A stretch of 64,000 nt of DNA from Hemibagrus wyckioides (Eukaryota; Chordata; Actinopteri; Siluriformes; Bagridae): the NCBI RefSeq assembly GCF_019097595.1, contig NC_080711.1, forward strand, positions 9,391,928-9,455,927, in the 5' to 3' direction. Of the stretch, positions 1 through 11,900 are shown in pieces. Position 1 is the first letter of the stretch; each line of letters starts with the position of its first letter. Under the pieces are notes generated by a model. The model ran no database searches. It saw only the letters and a program-made list of their open reading frames with translations, and had not been told where the DNA came from. Position numbers and translations under genes: made by a program.

Positions 1-504
1 AATCCTCCAGGTGCTTACTCTAGAGCCACCTTGCCCTCTAGTGGACAAAACCTCATTTGTGCAGCTTTCAAACCAACAACAGACAACATGTCGCTGGAGC
101 CAGCATGTGGTCCTGGTGCTTAACAATGCTGTAAACCTTGTCGTATACAGAGTTTCCTTTAAATATCACGTATTTACAAAGTGCTACAAAACGAAGGACT
201 TGCCTTCTGAAAACCTTCACAAAATAGATTAAAAAAAACCCACTTGTCACTTCCTTTCGGCTTTCGTCAAGGAAACAGTTAGACTGTAAACATCAACCGT
301 GTAAAACAGGGGGTCTGTGAGCGTTTTACTGTTTTGCCAAACAAATCTAGCAAGAAAGAGTTTACCCGGGAAGTAGATTTAGACTCTTTCGTGACACACA
401 TATATAACAAGATGTATACGAAATAATCAGCAATGGTGAAATACCACATTTTTGGGGACTGGGATATTATAATTAACTCTTCATCATCATCATCATCATC
501 ATCA

Positions 505-540
<36 letters not shown>

Positions 541-1639
541 TAAAAAGCTAGCTTTCCGAGACTTGGCACAGATTCTGTTTTGGCAAAGCGACCCAAACAG
601 AAGTGAATTCGGGTATCACACTGTTGAGTGACAAAAAATGACTCAATCGAGGGAATAGATTCAGCTGTGTTGATTTTGCAATTATGGGATGTGATTGTGC
701 AGGCTGATACTGGTCTTGTAAACATTAAGATCTACTGGGCGCAGTTGCACAAACTAAAGAAAAGACCAAAAAAAAAAAACCGCTAACTTAACACTAATTC
801 CTCTTCACATGGTTGCACTGGTGGTCTGGTAAGTCTAGAAGAGGAAAGGGGGTAGGGTGCAGGGGGAATACCGCATTACCCCCTCCCTTTTACACATACT
901 CTCTCTCGCTCTCTCTTTCATACATACACACACACACACACAATGTAGGACCAATCAGACGGCGGATATGCATCCTTCTCTACTGCAATTCCTCGCATCT
1001 CTCCATCTCTAGAGTATCTTTTCATCAGCAGTTTGCCACCTCCCTCCCTCCTTCCCATCCTCCCTCCCTCTCGCATCTCTCCATCTGTGTGAAACAAAGG
1101 ACTGCAGCTCAGTTCAGCCCTGCTTCCCCTCCCTTCTTCCTACACCACAGCATCAATGCACTTTAGTTACCGTCAGCTGGTCAGGAAGCTCATGTCTGTG
1201 CTGTCTGTGTTTATGTGTGTATTCACCTGCATTGGGTTTTCTCGCCTCTGATAATGTGCCAAACATTAGTCTGTGAACATAAATACCTATCAAGAAGAGA
1301 AAACCGAAGCAGGAGACACACACACGCATAGGAGTGCGCATGCTAGTTTTTTTTTTTATTGTCTTGCTCCTCTGGGATTTCGATCGTGTCTAGTAGAGAA
1401 TGCTGGATAGAGATTCTGCTTGCTGGGGGTACATCAGATTCTCAGCCTTGTTTCCTTTTCACTGTCTCTGCTTCATCGTCCACATTTCATTCATTTCCTT
1501 TTCTGCCATTATATTTAATATTAGCAATTCTATTTATCTATGAATGTCATTACTCAGAAAATCTGCATCCTTGGTAGCAAAAGGAACAGATCATCTTTCA
1601 CATATTCTCTACACAAAGTGCCTTCATCAAACATCTTGC

Positions 1640-1728
<89 letters not shown>

Positions 1729-2390
1729 CACACAAAGGACTTTAGACAGGAAATGAGATCATTAATGCCTCTTTGCTGACATCATTTAAAAGCAATTAGT
1801 CCTTTTTGCTGGAAAAAACCCCATAAAACATGCATGTTACGATTCCGCTGGCTTCAGTCATTTATACCTCCATTCAAAATGCTGGGGAAGTCTTCACTCC
1901 TGATTTTTGTTTCTACAGATGAAAAGGGGATGCTTGGTCTCAGGAACTTGATACAGAGTAGAAAAGAACGGAAAAATAAATCTTGAGGTGTTTCAGTAAT
2001 ATGTGGAAATGCAAGGTTAGAGGAGGACGATGGTCATCTTGGATCAGTTGGTTGGTCAGAAATTCCTTCTTGGTCTGATTGTCATGGCAACCCTCAGGAC
2101 TTTAATATCACTGGAACAGATGGAAAGAGATATAGATATAGCACCAACAGCACAAAACCCGAAGGAGGAATAAATGGCAAGAATATGATTAATTATCGTA
2201 GGATGAGTATTATGTAGACATTTCAGAGAATTCACTCACAACATGACTTATACAGCAAACTAAAAGCATAAGAAATGAATTTGGGAAAACATGAAACAGG
2301 TCCAGATTTGATCATATCACTTTTTATAGATCATTGAAAGAAAAATCCACAAGTTTCCCATTGACATTATCTGCTAAATAGAATTGCTTT
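1..2390. other. Intergenic stretch, microsatellite-rich, no gene recognised
   Basis: No reading frame here resembles a known protein, and the open frames are short or run through simple repeats. The stretch holds compound microsatellites near 482-540 (TCA, then TC, then AC) and 900-942 (TC then CA), plus pyrimidine-rich tracts near 1030-1150. It lies downstream of prrt2, whose transcript runs into it from the right. A small terminal coding exon of prrt2 may be hidden here, but none could be identified. Confidence 0.6.
1639..1735. repeat. Compound microsatellite (TTTC)n(TC)n(AC)n
   Basis: About 97 bp that pass from TTTC units to TC units to AC units, with one AAAC interruption. The open frames across it are artefacts of the repeat. 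Confidence 0.95.
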
Positions 2391-2396
2391 CATACA

Positions 2397-2402
2397 TTTA
2401 TT
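2397..2402 (-). terminator. Candidate polyadenylation signal for prrt2
   Basis: AATAAA on the minus strand, about 110 bp downstream of the last recognised prrt2 exon. It would serve a transcript that reads through the final donor. If the small terminal exon found in mammals exists, the true signal lies further left. Confidence 0.35.
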
Positions 2403-2509
2403 ATTTATATTTATACAATTATTTATATAATTTTCCAGTACAGTTTTTTTGATCAGTTTTTATTTTATTTTAATAAATTTGCAAGATTTATAGTTCACGT
2501 GAAACTCAC

Positions 2510-3724
2510 GTCCCCAGTTGATGACAATGGCAGCAGTAATGATGAGAATTCCACCCAAAAGAGAGACAATCGAGAGGACCTTGGCGTTGCGGCCAAGACG
2601 CCGCGCTCCATCGACATTCCCTTGCTGCAGACTGTAACGAGACTGTGCGACAGAGCAAGAGAGAAAAGAAGGGAAGATATATAATTGTAAAGAACAGAAG
2701 AAAATGAGAAATTATATGTATTTTTGAGTAGATTATAGAAGAAAAACAATGGAATATGGACTGATTCCAAATAAAACTCATTGCTTAGTATTTCTGAAAA
2801 AAATAATAATAAAAAATATACACTAACAGTAGCCACATACATTAATAGAATATCAACAATTTATGAAGAATGCTAATCCTACATAAATCTAATCAATCGT
2901 ACCATAACAGAGAAGGTCAAGCCAACGATGTTGATAGGCCAGAGAGGGCAGAAGCAGGCAAGTATGGCCAGGATAAGGTAATCGTTGGGCTTGGTGCCAT
3001 CTATAGCACTATCGGTGAGAGCACTAGGCTGGCGGCTGAGTGAAGGCCGAGGCGACCCAGCATGGCTCATCGAACCCGAGCGGCTGCCGAGGCGGGCATG
3101 GCCATTAGCATGAACATGGCTAGCCTTAGAATGATGATGACGAGGTGGAGAAGAACGGGAGGAGGTAGGAGGAGAAGCTTCCACAGCGTTAGGGCAGTCT
3201 CCATTACCTGTTAAAGGAGAGAGAAATGGCAGATGTGAAAAACGAAAAGAAAAAGTTGATAGAAGGAATTTGTTGGAGTTTGAGAGGAAATGTTTGGCAG
3301 GGGGACATTTTCCTGAAAAGGGGTAAGAGGGGAAGCGATGGAAAGATGGGGTTATAAAGTTTTTAATGGGTTAATTAAGCTAAGAAAAATAGTGCTATGT
3401 TAGTAGATCATAGCATTGCTGAGGTTCGAAGTAAATAATATGAAGAAGATTTGACTCTTTACTTGTTTCCATCTTTTCATCGATGACTGACAGGTGGTCT
3501 TTGGCCAGGCCATTCATCTGGACAGAGCTTTCTGGAACAGGAGTGGACTCTGAGTCAGTTGGTGGATCTTGATGCTCAGTCTTCACTGGCTGAGAGGATA
3601 TGGGGATCTGGTCAGATCTGTCGTCTGCTTGTTGATCAGTCGGTTGTTCAGTTTGTTGCTGTTCTTCTTCCTGCCTTACACTCAGAGCACTAGTTGGTTC
3701 GGTGGTATCTGTGTTCAGAGCCAT
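2510..3724 (-). CDS. prrt2: Proline-rich transmembrane protein 2 (prrt2), three coding exons seen, 3' end uncertain
   Basis: PRRT2 is a presynaptic dispanin/CD225-family protein that binds SNARE and synaptotagmin components and modulates sodium channels. Exons: 3463-3724 (ATG at 3722-3724), 2903-3207 and 2510-2642, all with GT-AG borders and matching phases. Exon 1 encodes a Gln/Glu/Pro-rich N-terminus beginning [10 protein letters not shown]. Exon 2 encodes a His/Ser-rich stretch and then the first hydrophobic segment, [20 protein letters not shown], a near-invariant PRRT2 signature. Exon 3 encodes [20 protein letters not shown] and the second membrane segment, ending INWG. The N-terminus is shorter than in human PRRT2 (about 340 residues). 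Exon 3 ends in phase 1 at a good donor (GTGAGT), as in human, where a last exon adds only Val-Tyr-Lys; that exon was not found. Reading through would add about 16 residues. The start codon follows an AG acceptor, so a 5' non-coding exon lies upstream. Identity is secure; the C-terminus is not. Confidence 0.9.
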
Positions 3725-3725
3725 C

Positions 3726-5940
3726 CTGAAGATGCAGAATTTCTGCCCAATTCCTTTTCAGACTACTTTACGGTGCTGTGTTATTGTTGTGATATGTTGT
3801 TTGATAATTCTGTGGAAAAGAATTCAATAATTTTAAAGTTAATCTTTTTAATGTTAAAAATGACTGCTGATACTTATTTTACATACATTAGATATACAAG
3901 GCAGTAGACCAGAACAAAGCTGTGGCCATCAAGTGCATCAAGGACTGCCATTTAACGAATCAGTGCATAAGTCAGCACATGGTCTGACTACTTTCTTCAC
4001 TTTAGGCTTAAGCAGAGGGGTAGCTTGTTGGTTAAAAAGGGAAAGGTTTGTCAATGTATTTATTTTCATTGCAGTTCACCTCAAATGCAGCAGGGGCATC
4101 TTACAATTCCATGATGGTGTAATGGACAGACAGATACTGAGCACAGTAAACAGACTGAATCATTATAGATAGGCAATAAATTTTGTACTGTTCAGCTTTC
4201 TGAACACCAACCAATATAAACATATATCCGGCTCCACAAACCGTCTCTGTAGCTCTGAAAAGGAAACTTTGTCCATCATGAAATCATATGGAGGGGTCTC
4301 CATGGCTATCACCATCTCTAATAACCATCTCCTCCACCACCCCGGCCCCACACACCCTGTAACTGACTCTGCTTGTCTGCTACACACAAACCAGTCCTGC
4401 ATTCTGGTCCATGATCTATAGTCCGGATGGGAAATGCTGTCTTTAAGGAGCATTTCTTAATTGTAAGATCCCTCTGCTGTGTGTGAGCTGAACTCCAAAT
4501 TCAACAAAGACACTGGCAAAAGCCTTCAACTTTAAACACCTACAGATCCCAGTCTGTCTTAGAACACTTTTCTTTAAAAAAGGGCGGAGCTAAATACCGG
4601 GTCAGAGAAATGTAAACAATGGCCTAGGAATTAAGAAAGAAGCCATATTAATTGCGTAATAAAATCTACAATCTTATAAATATTACAAATGGCTGCTTTT
4701 CGGAGGCATTAGTAAGCATCTAGAAATAGTTTTCTATATAGGATCACAAACCATTTAAAATGTAATATAGGCTGGTAATGGTCTTATAGTAACAACAGAC
4801 CTCTGCTCAACAACTAAAATATTAGCAGTAGCAATAGTTTTATCGCATTGCATGTTAATAAAATGTGAGCTCATGAAGTGGTCATGCTGCTGTTTCAGCT
4901 AAGGGGTGGCTTTAAAGACAAGCTTGGATCTATACCATGTGCTGTGCTCTTAACCTAACCTGTCACTACAGTAAAGCTAGTGCACCTGCCTTGCCATTAT
5001 AATATGCTGAGACAAGAAATCATAGAGGGGAAAAAAGAGTCCACAGGAGAACAGACATCTGGCTCCATCCTCCTCTCATCAATTCTGTGCTCAATGTACA
5101 GATTGAATACAGAATCTGTTCTTGGGCTTCCAAGTCTTCATTTATTTAACTGTGGGGTTTTTTTCAGTAGAGGTCTTTCCTGCAGAGTCCTTGTGTTTGC
5201 CTCCCTAAACAAAATGCTTTGATCCAGCTTTGATAGTCATCGGAATATGAAATCAGAGCCAAATTACCCCTCGGTTTTCTTAATTTGTGGCCTGTGATTA
5301 GGTTCATATTACAAGAGGTTCATAATTACTTTTGGGTCTAAGTGAACATGTGCATTTGGCTAATGTCAACAGCATTTTCTCTGCTACACCCAAAACAGTA
5401 CACGACATACACTACATTATCTTCATCCTATCTCTGATTCATCTCATTCTACCTATAAATACTGTATTATATTGCTGTCTAGGATTGTAGTGCTTGTTAA
5501 AACAGTGATCTTCTGCTTTGTTTGGGTGAAGGAAAGAGGAAGAAGGGGGATGGCTGGGGGATCAGGTGACACACCTATCTCGAAAAAACCCTAATTCCCA
5601 AATGAAATGCATAAAAACAAAATGTTCACATGATGCAGGTTACCAGATGCGAATAAGAAAAATAAAATACAATGCTTATGCAGAACTTATTGTCATTTAT
5701 AAAGTTCTTTCTTGCCTGCTGGTCTTATATTGATATATATATAGGCTAAATGCTGTATGGGGAGACAGATACACCTATACAGCACCCCATCACCACTGCT
5801 GTGCGTTGTCATTGACAACGAGTTTGGGATATTTTATACATTTAGGTGATGATGCTCAAGCATATCAGTACATTTCCATTTCGTTAAGGTGGAGAGAAAG
5901 GGGAGGTACAACACACCCGTCTTAAAAAAGCCTTATTGTA

Positions 5941-5975
<35 letters not shown>

Positions 5976-6069
5976 AAATAAAAAATCCAGCAATGCACCT
6001 TCCAAAAACTCCATAAACAGACTCAAGGAAAAAAAAGCACAAGTTTGCATGCGTAATGTTTGAGAAGTT
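3726..6069. other. Probable prrt2 intron 1 / 5' flank
   Basis: No coding signal was recognised. The acceptor just before the prrt2 ATG implies that this is intron between a 5' non-coding exon further right and the first coding exon. Apart from a degraded MITE near 4440-4700 and a short (AATA)n run near 5938-5975, it appears to be single-copy A/T-rich DNA. Confidence 0.5.
4440..4700. mobile_element. Degraded TTAA-type MITE relic
   Basis: The left part (TTAAGGAGCATTT, then a CCCTCTGCTG motif), the middle (CCGGGTCAGAGAAATGTAAAC) and the right part (ATTACAAATGGCTGC) align in order with the better-preserved MITE at 34053-34312. The ends are too worn to define target duplications. Confidence 0.5.
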
Positions 6070-6610
6070 ATCAGAATGTTTTCCTATAATTGATGGAGTT
6101 TTCCAGATATTTCTGGAATATTATGGATTTCAGAGCGAAGCGTAAAAGCGCGACACACCCACAGTAAGCAAGGCGTTTTTACACTGGCCTCAAACGCAAA
6201 CACTCGATGCGCAAAAGAATTAACGGAGACATGCAGACCCACCTTTTCTAGTGCGAAGCGTGGGAGAATATTCCAGTGCACCTTATCATGTTGGAATAAA
6301 AGTTAAATAGAAAACTATAAGGAACTTGGCACAGGGAATTCACAGCGCGGGATCGAATTTGGGAAAAAACAGACCTTGGGACAGACTGTATTTTTACGAC
6401 TGCGCTTCTCGGTCAGCACTACCCTCACTCTCACTGCGCTGTGTGTGTGTGTGTGTCGGATGAGAGGGATGGGGAGTGCTCGCGTGCACAGAAGGAGGTG
6501 CGATTTCACTAGACACGCGCGGACGGAGGCGCCACCTGCACCGAACCGCTCGCGCACTCATCCCTTCATGCCACATTGGGCGTACCCATAACTCTGCGCT
6601 GTTTATGACT
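6070..6610 (-). promoter_or_regulatory. CpG-enriched segment, candidate prrt2 promoter/first exon
   Basis: CpG dinucleotides cluster here (GCGCGACAC, CAGCGCGGGATCG, ACGCGCGGACGG) against CpG-poor flanks. It lies upstream of the minus-strand prrt2 gene, where a 5' non-coding exon is required. No exact transcription start can be read from the sequence. It could instead belong to an unseen transcript. Confidence 0.35.
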
Positions 6611-7654
6611 GGTTCATTTTCTACAGCAAAATTAAAATCTGGGTTGCTTTAGAGTGAACTGGGAGGGCTGGTGATATTAATGAAATAGAGAAATAACCTA
6701 TCCAGTTTGGCATCCTCGCTGATTATTGTGTCTCCTGTATTTTTCCGGGTTCTCCTGTTCAGTTCACCCCGAAATATTCATGTTTTTACGCTCACGTGCT
6801 TAGTCATATAAGCCTTCAGTTGTTATGTCAACCGCTGTTTACCTTCCCATATGATTATATGATGCTTCTAGGTTTTCAAAATATTTCATGGTACCTTCTG
6901 CTTGAAGCCCTGTCACTGTGTGTGTGTGTGTGTGTGAGCAGCTCTTTTATTATTCACTAACAAAACACTGCTCGGTTGTGACCCATTTTCTATATTATGC
7001 TGTTATGTATTAAAAAAATACATTTATACCTATTCATAATATATGCAGATATACATAACGGGTGATAGTGAGACTCATTATTGCAAGAAAATATCTCGTT
7101 ATTACGACTAAACATCTCTTTATTACTCTAAAAGCAACGCATCACTATAAGAAACCATTTCATTACTATAAAATACTGTTTTAGTACAAGGCAATATGTT
7201 ACTACAAAAAAAAACATCTTGTTAAGTTTTCTTTTGAGAAAAGTATAGGAGTTTGTTGATGCAACAATCCTCTCGCCTTTTGTGTGCTACAAGGAATCTA
7301 ATTTACAAAATTATTTGTAATAAATTTGTCATTTTTAACCAAATATGCAGGTTGCAGATATGCACTTACTAAGACTGGCTCATTTAACTGTGGCGAAGTA
7401 CAATATATTAGCCCATCACTAACCCAGTAACAGAAAGACCACCACTGTCCAGGTATTCACTATAATGCCACTGCTCTGTCACTAGTCACTAACTGTCCAC
7501 CTAAAAGTGGGCGAAGAAGATACTTTAATTATGTGTAATAAAGTATTTAGCAACACTGCAGCGCTTCATACTGTACACTAATACTAGCATCACATACAGT
7601 ACAATAAAATGTCACTGATGACCCAAAAATGGCCCACTAGTTTTAACCCCAATA

Positions 7655-7917
7655 TTATCATCCCTGCACTGGCTACCTGTCAAGTTTAGAATTGATTACA
7701 AACTGGCACTACTTGCATACAAGGCCCTAAATGGTTTAGCTCCCACGTATCTAACCAGTCTGCTGACATGCTACAATCCACCACGCTCTCTAAGATCACA
7801 AAACTCTGCACTTCTGCTAGTTCCCAGAATATTAAAGTTTACAAAAGGGTGTAGAGCGTTTTCGTATTTAGCTCCTAAACTGACAGTGTTCAGGGCTCAG
7901 ACACAGTCTTCCAGTAT
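7655..7917 (+). pseudogene. L2-like LINE reverse-transcriptase C-terminal fragment
   Basis: An open frame reads HWLPVKFRIDYKLALLAYKA, then LNGLAPTYL and RSLRSQNSALLLVPR. This is the conserved tail of L2/Rex-type non-LTR retrotransposon reverse transcriptases. There is no catalytic domain, 5' part or 3' tail. It is a dead fragment, and a piece of a Tc1-type element abuts it on the right. Confidence 0.85.
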
Positions 7918-7918
7918 T

Positions 7919-8167
7919 ATGACCTCAACCCAAGAGAACATCTTTGGGATGAATTAAAGCAGAGACTGCGAGCTAGGCCTTCTCGTCCAACATCAGTGTC
8001 TGACCTCACAAATGCACTTATAGAGAAATGGACAAAATTCCCATAAACACACTCCTAAACCTTCCCAGAAGAGTTGAAGCTGTTGTAGCTGCACAGGGCA
8101 GCCCAACTCCATATTAAATTCATGTTCATGTAAAAGCGGATGCCCCAAAACTTTTGGCAATATAGTG
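7919..8167 (+). pseudogene. Tc1-like transposon 3' fragment
   Basis: It encodes the end of a Tc1 transposase in broken frames (the region corresponding to HLWDELE and LPRRVEAV) and ends in the terminal repeat CCAAAACTTTTGGCAATATAGTG followed by TA (core ATTGCCAAAAGTTTTGG on the other strand). The same family appears complete or rearranged at 37739-38526 and 55530-55800. The 5' half is missing. Confidence 0.85.
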
Positions 8168-8169
8168 TA

Positions 8170-8560
8170 TATACAACCCCACATACCAGGGAAAGCACAT
8201 TAATTTCCGTGGTTCTACACAGAAAGAGAGATCCACCTCAGTGTGGTGTAGACACATTAGAAACTTGAAATGAAACAATGAAACATGACAAGACCTATGA
8301 AAAAATCCCAGGTGTTTGTAGCCAAAAGTCATCTGTGAGTTGGCAAACAAGGAGAATACACACCGGCACCTTCTGCAACATCAAGCAATGAGGGTCTCAT
8401 CTGGTGAAAAATAATCTTGGCTGATTCTTTCCCGAGAGTGTATCAGCACAGTGGCTTTGTCACCCAAGACAGCTGACCATCACAAACCATAAGCAAACAC
8501 TTAGTAACAGATATACAATAAAATCACGGGCCACAGGAAACAGTGTTATATACACGTTTT
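8170..8560. other. Intergenic DNA between prrt2 and mvp
   Basis: No gene, exon or repeat family was recognised here. It lies just beyond the candidate mvp polyadenylation signal. Confidence 0.5.
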
Positions 8561-8565
8561 AAACG

Positions 8566-8571
8566 TTTATT
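8566..8571 (-). terminator. Candidate polyadenylation signal of mvp
   Basis: AATAAA on the minus strand, about 350 bp beyond the mvp stop codon, with no better signal closer to the stop. This gives a short 3' UTR of about 370 nt. Confidence 0.45.
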
Positions 8572-8922
8572 ACTTATAATGCACATAAGGTACTCGAAGA
8601 TGCTTTTGGATCACTGTATGATTTATAAGGCTTCGGTGGATAAGGAAATAAATCTGTAATGTTTGGTCAAGTTAGGCACATATTTAAAAGCAAATATATT
8701 TGCATAGAATACACACCAACCAACTATTGCTATTAGTTTTTCTAAACTATTTCCTCTCATAGTAATATAGTATTGATATTTGGCAGGGAGAAAATAAAGA
8801 CCCAAGAAAACAAACAAAAGTAAATATAACTAAGAAAAACACTGAAAGGCTTTGACATGCAGCAATTTCTTAGACATTTTTATGATATCTGAAGTCTAGG
8901 GCTTCTTATTTTCTTTTCAGTT

Positions 8923-11900
8923 TCATGGCTTTTCCTCAGAGCTCTTCATTGCCCCCAGCAGGCCGTTAGCGGTAGTGAACAGATTGATGGGAGAAGAGCC
9001 ATCTGTGATCAGAGTGGATTTAAGACCCAGAGCTTGCAGCATTTTAACCTAGACAGAGAGAGAGAGCGAGAGAGAGAGAGAAAAGGAGGGGGAAATATGA
9101 CACATTTTCAGTACTGCTCTTGAATGAAATTCAGTTTAAGTCTAAATTAAATTAATGAATAGGATATAAATAAGAAATTACATAAAACACAGCAATTAAT
9201 ATGTAGTTTTATAATGTAACATAATATAATATAATATAATATAATATAATATAATATAATATAATATAATATAATATAATATAATATAATATAATATAAT
9301 ATATCCATTTTTGCTTATTTGGTTGCACTAGAAAAAGGCTGATCCAAATAACAAAAAGACCAAAAAAGGGACGGTCCATGAAAGTCTGACTGATACGATC
9401 ACTTTTCTCCCTGTAGTAAAGCCTTCTTAGTTCAGCCTGATCTACAAATTCAATCCCATCATTTCAGTGTTTGCTGCATTAAAGCCTCTCTTAACCTAGT
9501 AAAAAACGGAGGAGGAGCTTGGTGTGCGCGAGGTGATACCTGTAGCTCGGGTCCGGCTCTGGACATCTCTGTCAGTGTATCACTGCCAATAGCGTCTACC
9601 ATCTGTTTGAAACGTTGGGTTTCAATCTCGGACAGTTTCTGTTGCTTCTCCACATCCAAGCGATCGATTTCCTTCTTATACTGGAGCTCCTGCTCACGTG
9701 CTTTTGCCAGACGCACCAGTTCAGCTTCCTAAGAGCGTATTTATGTAAGAAATGATGAGTGGAATGCAACATTTGGAAATTATACAGAGAAACACAGAAA
9801 GGCAAGCTTTCAGAATCCACAAATATTGTCTTTCATTTTAAATGGGAATCCTGGTGTAGAGAGACTCCTGCATGAACACAAAACTGGGGGTACTTAATTA
9901 ATCATCCTAGAACCCTATTACAAAGGAGAGAATGAAAGTGCAATGGAGAAACTGTCAAAAATATTAATTAACCAATAAGAAATACTGCTCATCAGCATTG
10001 TAGAATGTATTCTGCTGGGATGATGAAATGATTGTGTGTGTGGGTAAGAGACATAATGAGGAAAGGCATGAACTGAAAGATAAGAAGAGAAAGACATACC
10101 GCTTCTATTCTCTGGGCCTCAACTTTAAGTTTGGCTTCTTCCACAGCGGCCTCACCCTGGATACGTGCTGCCTCTGCCCTGGACTGAGCTTCTGCCTTTG
10201 CTGCTCCAGTACTCTCTACAGCAGCACTAAATACATACACACATATTAGTGTCACAGGTCCATACCATAATACTATATAATGCATTTATAAGGGCTACGG
10301 AGTTGAAAACTGACAAATATCTAATCCTACTTCATGCAATGCCTTTGCATGCTAAGCCACCATTTCTTCAGCAAGCCTTTTAAGCCTCATATGCTTACTT
10401 CTAATCTTGGATTAAGTTAGAAAGGTGTCTGACATGTAAATGAAATGAAGTCAAATCATATCCTACATTCTCTTCTCAGGCAAAGCTGCAGAGAGAAGCA
10501 GTGAGATTTTACCTGAGTGCCTCCAGCTCTAGCAGCTCCTTTCTGGCTCTCTCAGCATCTGCCTGGTCTGTGATCTTCTGCCTCTCCAGTTTGCCGCGTG
10601 CCTCCTGCTCCAGGCGCTCTGCCTCATGCCTAAGACAGGGTAGTACAGAGAAAGCAAGTCATCATAAAGTGATTTGAATAACTTTCATCAAAATATAAAG
10701 TATGAATATTAGTGAGGCAAAATATGAAGAGTTCATTCCAGTGGAGTCCACATGCTAATAACTTTTACTAGCATTTACATGTGCATTTGTGAGGAGTTGT
10801 GGTTTCTGTCAATAGCAAAAGTGTGTGAGTTGTGTCAAAACTACAAAACATTAGTTCAGCATATAAGCTGATTGGTCAATTGATTTCTTTTGTTTTTATC
10901 CAATTATAAAGAGGACATACTAATCCAAATGTAGTATAGTACTAATTTGTGTTTTGAGCTTTTGTGCTTTAAAATATTCTTCGGATGCTCAATCCACCCC
11001 ATCCTCCATTTTATTGACTTATTTATTTCAGGTAAAAAAAAAATACACAACTGCCAAAACAGCACAGATTGCTTAGCCAGCACATTAATTTCATTAACAA
11101 TATTGGCAGGAGAACAGAACACCTGTGCTAAGACTCATTTAATTATTTTAAGGCATAAAGCAGAAGTCAGCATAAGGTACAAACATGTGACCTGGTGTGT
11201 AAGCAATTTTTCCTCAAGCTAAATGATATATGGAACAAAACTGCAACTAGAGATGTTTACTGACCGAGCTGTGGCCTCCTGGGAGTTGGTAGTGATCTCA
11301 ATGGCGAGCTGGACACTCTTCTGCAGGGCATCACGCGTGCGCTGGTCCACTGGCTCCACTGACTGAATGTCCACGCTGCTGATCACCAGCCCGTTCTGAC
11401 CGAAGCGCAGACTGGAACGTACTGCCAGCTTCTCGTCAAAGCCAAACACGGCTGAGCAGATGATCCGGTTTGAGTTCTATAGGCAAAAAGGGAAGTATGA
11501 GAAACGAGAGGAGTGAGTGAGCTGCATGCATAGAACGCTTATGCACATTATTTTATCATCATGGTCACTAGAAACGGATGGGAAAACAGGTGGTAGAATA
11601 TAACAGAGTTACTGCATGTATCTGATAAATCCAACAACACTAAATCACCTTGTGGAAGTCATCAAACTGCACCGAAGCCACAGCTCCTCTGATCCTGGAA
11701 GCGATGGCTTTACAGGCATCACCCACAAAGTCAGGCACTGAGAAGAGTGCTGCTGCTTGTGTGGGGTCTGTCTGGTTCTTTATCTCAAAGTGCCTGATGA
11801 TGAGAAGGAAGAAAATATGATATATTTACTACATCATGAACATTAAAAGTAGTCACAGGCACCTGGCAAATGTGTCTCCATTCTGTCATGTCAGGGATAG

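Noticed and set aside
813..1166. 117-codon plus-strand open frame
   Set aside because: It runs through TC and CA repeats and pyrimidine-rich tracts, with no similarity or splice support.
1858..1870. Possible prrt2 last mini-exon (Tyr-Lys-stop on the minus strand)
   Set aside because: The only nearby AG leaves the wrong phase relative to the upstream donor.
5938..5975. (AATA)n run considered as a regulatory tract
   Set aside because: Simple repeat only.
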